Below are positions 58,758-64,000 of a stretch of 64,000 bases of DNA, one piece after another. Source of the DNA: Epiperipatus broadwayi (Eukaryota; Onychophora; Udeonychophora; Euonychophora; Peripatidae); NCBI GenBank assembly GCA_028023455.1, contig JAQFVV010006215.1, positions 3,207,230 through 3,271,229 of the forward strand. The letters run 5' to 3'. Below the pieces are notes generated by a model, which was given only the letters and a program-made list of their open reading frames with translations, made no database searches and was not told the origin of the DNA. Both the position numbers and the translations under genes were made by a program. The stretch's first letter is position 1, and each line of letters begins with the position of its first letter.

Positions 58758-59975
58758 TTTTTTTTTTCTCAAAGTAACCTTTATTAATAAAAGACTACAA
58801 AAATTTTGGGTACACTTACCCATTGAGGATTACACAGTGATTCAATGTAACAAGGTAAAATGTACATATGTTCAAAAATAATTACATCCATAAAAATTGC
58901 TGTAATGTGATTAATGTGTATCTGTATGTGGATCCACATGGCCCGGCCATCGAGAAGTTAACCATCACCCAATGGTCTCATCCCTGGGGCCCTGAAGTGA
59001 AGACTTAAATGCTTCAGCTGTATGGGTGAAGTCCAGCATTGTGCCAACCACCACAACAGGCAGTAAGGTCCAAGGCCCAAGTTCACCAAGCAATAGTCTC
59101 TCGAACCACAGCCGAGCCATGTCAAGACAATTCTGAATACCTCTGCCTCCCAATTAGCAGTCCAAATGAGCAGGGACTACAATCAGTCTACCTGTCCAAA
59201 ATTGGAAAGCCAACTTGGGTAAAAACTAAGAAGTAATAAGTAAAGAACCAGATCAACACTGCCCAAAACCAGCCTATCAGGGACACAGCAGCCAACCAGA
59301 GCAGGAATAGCACCAACTTTGACTCTGTAGCCCCCAGCAGGTGTTCTGGGCAGTGGCAAAATTGTTAACAGCCCACACCATAAACCAGATACCTAATGTC
59401 TACAAACAGCCACCCCTAAAGAAAAGGGGGGAGTGCAGACCCATGCCCACAAAACAGAACTCCATCCATGTTACAAAAAAAATGGTGGTGGCTCAAAATA
59501 GACCAACCGCTTTACAAATGCACTAAATTTAAAGCTAACAAATGAAACCTAATGATAGTGAGTGCAAATGAACACTGACCTATCAAATAATCCATCAAGG
59601 GGTGCAATAGCTGGTGAAGTCCATGTGAAGGTAGTGACTCTCACCCTCCCGGCAGGTTTTCCCGGGCTAGACAATGATCGTCGACCATCCCCTCAAATGA
59701 ACCAAGCCCCTTATGACCACTATCACCACACTTGAGGAAAAGGAGTGCAAACTCACACCCACCAATACAACATTTAATTCATGTAGTCTTGAAATCAAGC
59801 CGGATTTACATGGACCCCATGGGAATAAATAATATGTCCATATCATCTTGCACACTGAGGTCAATGGAGCTGAACATCTGCCCTTGATCATCATCAGACT
59901 CCTGTGTCTGCAAATGTTCACAGCAGCTGCTAAACCCACCAACCAAAGTCCTTCAGGGTTCACAATGATTTTTCT
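58758..59975 (-). mobile_element. Probable retroposed transcript or SINE/LINE-like element, GC-richer
   Basis: About 1.2 kb has clearly higher G+C than its surroundings. On the minus strand its end shows AATAAA (58785-58780) followed about 12 bases later by an A run (58767-58758), the mark of a reverse-transcribed polyadenylated RNA. Two short minus-strand frames exist: 59963-59667 (98 codons, MNPEGLWLVGLAAAVNICRH at the start) and 59153-58965 (62 codons, CLDMARLWFERLLLGELGPW). Neither resembles a family I know. No clear target duplication was found, so the origin (processed pseudogene, non-coding RNA or unknown retroelement) is open. Confidence 0.5.
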
Positions 59976-60817
59976 TTGTTGTTACTAGTTGGATTTTGCT
60001 TTTTTGGATTGAATTTTAGGTTTTGGTTAGTAATGAATGATACAAGTATAATCTGAAACTTCGGAAAATTCTCAATAATTATTGCTTAAAAAGTATGATT
60101 AATTTGTAGTTTTAAAGTTTCTGTTTAGGTCTAAAACATCATTTGTATTCATTTTTGTCTTTAGATCATTATTTTTTAGCTCAGGAATCGCTTCATTGTA
60201 GTTCTGTGTTGATTTGAAAAATTTTTATTTATTGATTTTTTTTTTTTTTGGGGGGGGGGGACAATCCACCGGAAGGGGAGTGATAACTTCTGTCCTGATC
60301 ATCGGAGAAATTTGATTTTTGAGCAGGGCGATAGCTTAGGTTATTTTCTATAATGTTCGCTTCCAAAATTGAGATCGAATTAATAATTGAAACTTGTTTA
60401 ACACTGCTAAAATCTGATGCAAAGATAAAATTCTTAAAACCATCATTGCTAACATATTATATTCCATGTTTTCTATGAGATTTGATGTGCAAATGAATTT
60501 CCTGTTTATTCTATTAATAAAATTAGGATTTCTAGTGTCTATTCTTTTTAGAAATATTTGGTTTCATTTAAAATTATTTTTAAAAGATTTATAATATTTT
60601 AATGATTCCAAGAATTATTTAAGCTAGCTTTTGTCTCTTTCTAATGGCATCCATTTGCATAAAACGGAACGATGGATAATTTCAATTATCATTGAATGAA
60701 AACTGTTTCAAAATTTCTTCTAAAGATGAAAAAACAATAAAACAGACATTCACTTACATTTTGGTAACCTTTTTGTTTATGAATCCAACAATAGACTATG
60801 ACTTTGGTGAATAGAAT

Positions 60818-60854
60818 AGGGAGCCTGAAACAAAACTGAAATTCCAGGCTCCCT
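60818..60854. repeat. Small stem-loop
   Basis: AGGGAGCCTG and CAGGCTCCCT form a perfect 10-bp stem around a 17-base loop. No context is known. Confidence 0.6.
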
Positions 60855-61209
60855 CTAGTGGACTAGAATTTATATATTGTTTATTCCAAAAAATTTGCAC
60901 AGTACTTAAAGTGACATTCCTGTTATATGAAGATTCTATCTAAATATTATAGTGGTATAAATTATTTAATTGAGTATCTATTTAATACTAGGAAGTTGAC
61001 TTTTAAAATTTACAGATGTTACATACATGTTAAAAATAATTGTGATTAATTTTAATTTGTAACTGGTTATTTCCATAAGTATATTGTAATGAGATTTGTA
61101 TTTAAAGTAAGGAAGAGGGAGGGATCAATTTATGCCAAAGGAAGAGTAGTCTCAATTATCATATCAGATATCACTATTTATAAATGTAAACTTCATATTT
61201 TTTTTATAC

Positions 61210-61349
61210 CTGCCACATGAAATTCAGCAGTGCTTCTTTGTTGTCAAGCCAATATTGTTCAAGCTCAGAGTCTGGTGGAAATTTATTACAACCTAATTCC
61301 AATGTAATTTCGAAGCAGTTACTACTCAGATAATTAAAATCTTGCATTC
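61210..61349 (-). CDS. CPE: Carboxypeptidase E-like gene, exon encoding end of catalytic domain
   Basis: This 140-nt internal exon encodes 46 codons after two bases that complete a Gly codon from the preceding exon outside the window. Seen: the start [12 protein letters not shown], then [15 protein letters not shown], and the end LLNFMWQ. In the M14 N/E carboxypeptidases (CPE, CPD, CPN, CPM) the first motif carries the substrate-site Tyr and the Glu of the LELGC stretch is the catalytic general base. Both are intact. The acceptor reads TTGCAG/GA and the donor CAG/GTATAA, giving a phase-1 intron before and a phase-0 intron after. The reading frame continues without loss into the exon at 50061. 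Family knowledge: these zinc enzymes trim C-terminal Lys/Arg from peptides, and CPE acts in secretory granules. The zinc-binding HXXE motif must lie in upstream exons beyond 64000. Confidence 0.9.
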
Positions 61350-61469
61350 CTGCAATGACAACAATAATCATATATATCATGTATATAAATTAATAAATAT
61401 TTAAGTTACTATGCAATTATTTTAAATTATCTTAATGTTATATTAATAACAACAATATTTAACATAAAA

Positions 61470-61800
61470 CCACTAAACATCATATGATCACCTTTCTTTA
61501 TACTTACACAAGCTGTTTCCACAGAGCCAAAGCTCTCCAAACAGTAGTGCCACTCAGTGCAAACCAGAGTAATCAATGGATACAGTAAGCTATCTAGTGC
61601 CTACTCATTCAATATCCCCAGACTCGTTTCTAGCTCTGATCTTAGGCTCCTCACTGATGAAAGCCACAAGCTAGAAACTAGTTGGGGATATTGGATGAGT
61701 AGGCACTAGATAGGGATTTTATGCACAAAACTTCCTGCATCCATTGATTACTCTGGCTTACACTGAGTGGCACTACTGTGTCAAGAGCTTTGACTCTGTG
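61470..61800. mobile_element. FB1 foldback MITE, copy 7
   Basis: CCACTAAACATCATATGATC begins the left side. The arms contain AGAGTAATCAATGGATAC and CATCCATTGATTACTCTGGC. The loop has GATGAAAGCCACAAGCTAGA. It lies about 120 bp upstream of the carboxypeptidase exon at 61349, within the intron entering the window. Confidence 0.87.
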
Positions 61801-64000
61801 TAAACATTTAACATTCTTATACAGAAGTACTTTGGATTAGCTAAATTGTAATTATTAACCATCTGAACTTATTCATATAGAAAACAGAAAAATCTTTATG
61901 TATTTCAATGTTAGCACATTACCTATTATTACCAAATCTTTGGATTCGGTAATAAAAATTAAACAATTATTTAATCAAGAAGTATTATATTTTTATTGTT
62001 TAAAATAAGAGGAACATGTCCATATTGTTACTTTATTTTTGAAATCATGGAATCCAGAAATAGAAACATAAACCAAGGTAACTTTTTTTCTTTTATAGAT
62101 AGAATTCTAAGAAAACAATAAGAAGTAAAAAGTTTTTATCATTTCATAAGAACATTAAAATATTGTCTGAATTTATAATGAATAAGACTGTCAATAATCA
62201 ATGTTAAAAATCTATACAATTTTTCAATGTTTTAACAATCAAGAGACTTAAGGATAATTAATACATTCACTAAATGTAGAAAAACTAAACGAGTATACTA
62301 AACCCAATAATAGTTAGATACCAACAATTACAAAAGAGCCCAATGATCATTATTAAGAAATGTAACTGAAATATATAAAACTGTAGTAGAACAAATCACT
62401 GTAGAGACACTGTATTTTAGTATGATTGTACTTCCAAAGCAATACCTCACCAGCTTAGTGGTTGAGCTGCCAACTCAAAATTAATGCTTTTCAGATGTGA
62501 TCATGTATTTAAGGATAATGTAATGAGTAATTGAAATAATGTCATATAGTCAAGTAAATTACTGTGAACATATTCCTCAAACATTATATCTCTACCATTT
62601 AGACAGAATATTGAAATATGATATTGAAACTATAAAAAAGGTTAATCTTCTATATGGACCATCTGTGGCAATACAGAGAAACTGAATGATGCTTTAACCC
62701 TACAAATAAAATTGCAGGTAATGAAAGAGCCTACAGGTGATTCACATAGATCACACCATTATGAGTAACAGTAATGCCCTATTATGCATTTTACAGAAAG
62801 TAATAAAAATTTTGATTTTTTTATTGTTGTTGTTGTTTTTGGAGGAGAGTATCATGTTACATGCTTAAATTTAGGTGCATTAGTGTACAGATGTTGGTGT
62901 TGCTCTTTGTTGTATTGTTTTTAGCTTTTTTGGTAAGAGTATGATGGTGTCTTATGGGAGTATCTTGCATACCAAAAAGCATATAATGTGAATGTGTTAG
63001 CTCACATGCTTGCAAAAGTTCCTTTTTTAAAGGATTTTAGAATGTAATTAATATCTATGTCATTATTTTTAATTATTACTGGTATAAGGTTGTGTATTGT
63101 CTGGCTTGGAACATGTGTAAAAAATATAATGTTGTGTTTCTGCTTCTTTATGACAAAGCACACATGAAATTTTCTGTATCTTCATGGTTTCTTTTAAATG
63201 TTAGAAAATGAAAGGTACTTTGGTTCTACTGTCTGATGTTTATATTTTTGTTACAGTTATTTGTTATTGATATATAATTTGGTCTCTTTTATGGTAACTG
63301 TGGAGAAGTAGAGAAGAGAATAGACCTGTCAGTACTTATTTTATTTCCAGTAGGGCAGATATGCAGTGTCTGAATGTCAAGAAGAGGCTCAATCAGAGTC
63401 TTCCAATAGCAATGTGGCTAATGAAAACATGTAATAGATTTGAAAAATTCTTCACAACTGCAAAGATTGCATTGAGCATTTTTTGAATTATTATGCTTTA
63501 GGTAATCTTAGTAATTTTTTTGGTATATTTATTTGTCTGCATGGAAAACCACAGCTGCAGATTATTAAAATAATTCTGATAATAGACATGTCTATAATGC
63601 TAACATTGTTTCTAAATAATAATATATTCTAAGATGATATTGTTTCATTTATGGTACCCACATAGTGTAATTTTGATTTGAGATATATGAGATTAATATT
63701 ACATATTAATCATAGACTTTATAATCATGAGAATTATGGAATAATAAATAAGAGATTAATGTCATTCATCAGAGGCTTTACTCATGAGGAATGAATATTT
63801 CTTTAGGCTCAGTACAAACATTGTACAATTTCATATACAACACAAAATATTTCAAGCACTTGACAAAAATGGAAATGATAGCACATGTGTTCCTATTATT
63901 TTATAAAACACTTGTATATACCTATAGGGATAGTTTTCAATACCTCATTGCAATATTTTTTTGTAATCAATCTAAACTATTGCAGATTGAATATACTTGG
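61801..64000. other. Upstream intron of the carboxypeptidase gene, nothing recognised
   Basis: I looked for the preceding carboxypeptidase exon, which should end in a PGG-type sequence before GMQDFNY, and did not find it. It probably lies beyond the window. A patch at 62860-63480 is less A+T-biased but has no identified content. Confidence 0.45.

Larger units (their letters stand above)
57986..61209. other. Intron downstream of exon 61349, outside the retroposed block
   Basis: Outside 58758-59975 the sequence is A+T-rich and non-coding. A poly(T) run followed by poly(G) lies at about 60236-60260, and the small stem-loop at 60818. Confidence 0.5.

Noticed and set aside
62446-62510. SINE or tRNA-like head (AGCTTAGTGGTTGAGCTG)
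   Set aside because: There is an A-box-like sequence but no B box at the expected distance, and no tail or second copy in the window.

Overview
The window is eukaryotic nuclear DNA from an animal. It is strongly A+T-rich, full of homopolymer runs and simple repeats, and packed with decayed transposons. Its only recognisable host gene is split by GT-AG introns. Very long introns, an RTE-type LINE, hAT and pogo relatives and tRNA-derived SINEs suggest an invertebrate with a large, repeat-rich genome. I cannot name the species from this sequence.

The host gene lies on the minus strand. It consists of the last four visible coding exons (61349-61210, 50061-49941, 34645-34443, 7888-7781) of a metallocarboxypeptidase of the M14 N/E subfamily, most like carboxypeptidase E, the prohormone-processing enzyme. 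The exons join in frame, with introns in phase 1 (entering the window), 0, 1 and 0. They encode the end of the catalytic domain with its catalytic Glu, the transthyretin-like domain, and a short C-terminal tail that ends at a stop codon. The 5' exons lie beyond position 64000. The three complete introns are about 11.1, 15.3 and 26.6 kb, so most of the window from 7.9 kb to 61.2 kb is intron. Everything below about 7.5 kb is downstream of the gene.

The introns and flank are a graveyard of mobile elements. The best preserved is a full-length RTE-like LINE (43879-47003) with a perfect 12-bp target-site duplication and a single in-frame stop. Two decayed hAT transposons lie at 30288-32889 and 54595-57330. 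Remnants of other LINEs are at 4.2-4.7, 8.4-9.2, 17.3-17.7 and 25.0-28.5 kb. A solo LTR with a 5-bp duplication (9781-10427) is nested in a foldback element. Four minus-strand copies of a short tRNA-derived SINE are present, plus one longer plus-strand SINE.

The most distinctive layer is foldback DNA. A hairpin MITE family (here FB1, seven copies) shares its core with a second family (FB2, two copies). In addition there are a 1.2-kb palindrome (14841-16036), a nearly perfect 95-bp-arm inverted repeat (40975-41176), another foldback at 49198-49409 with a tiny derivative at 40491-40598, and two unclassified terminal-inverted-repeat elements (11793-13770 and 51773-53287) that carry internal tandem repeats. 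I found no CRISPR array, operon, rRNA or functional tRNA gene, and no evidence for a novel multigene system. The candidate novelties are the unclassified elements and an unrecognised decayed coding fragment at 18780-19335.
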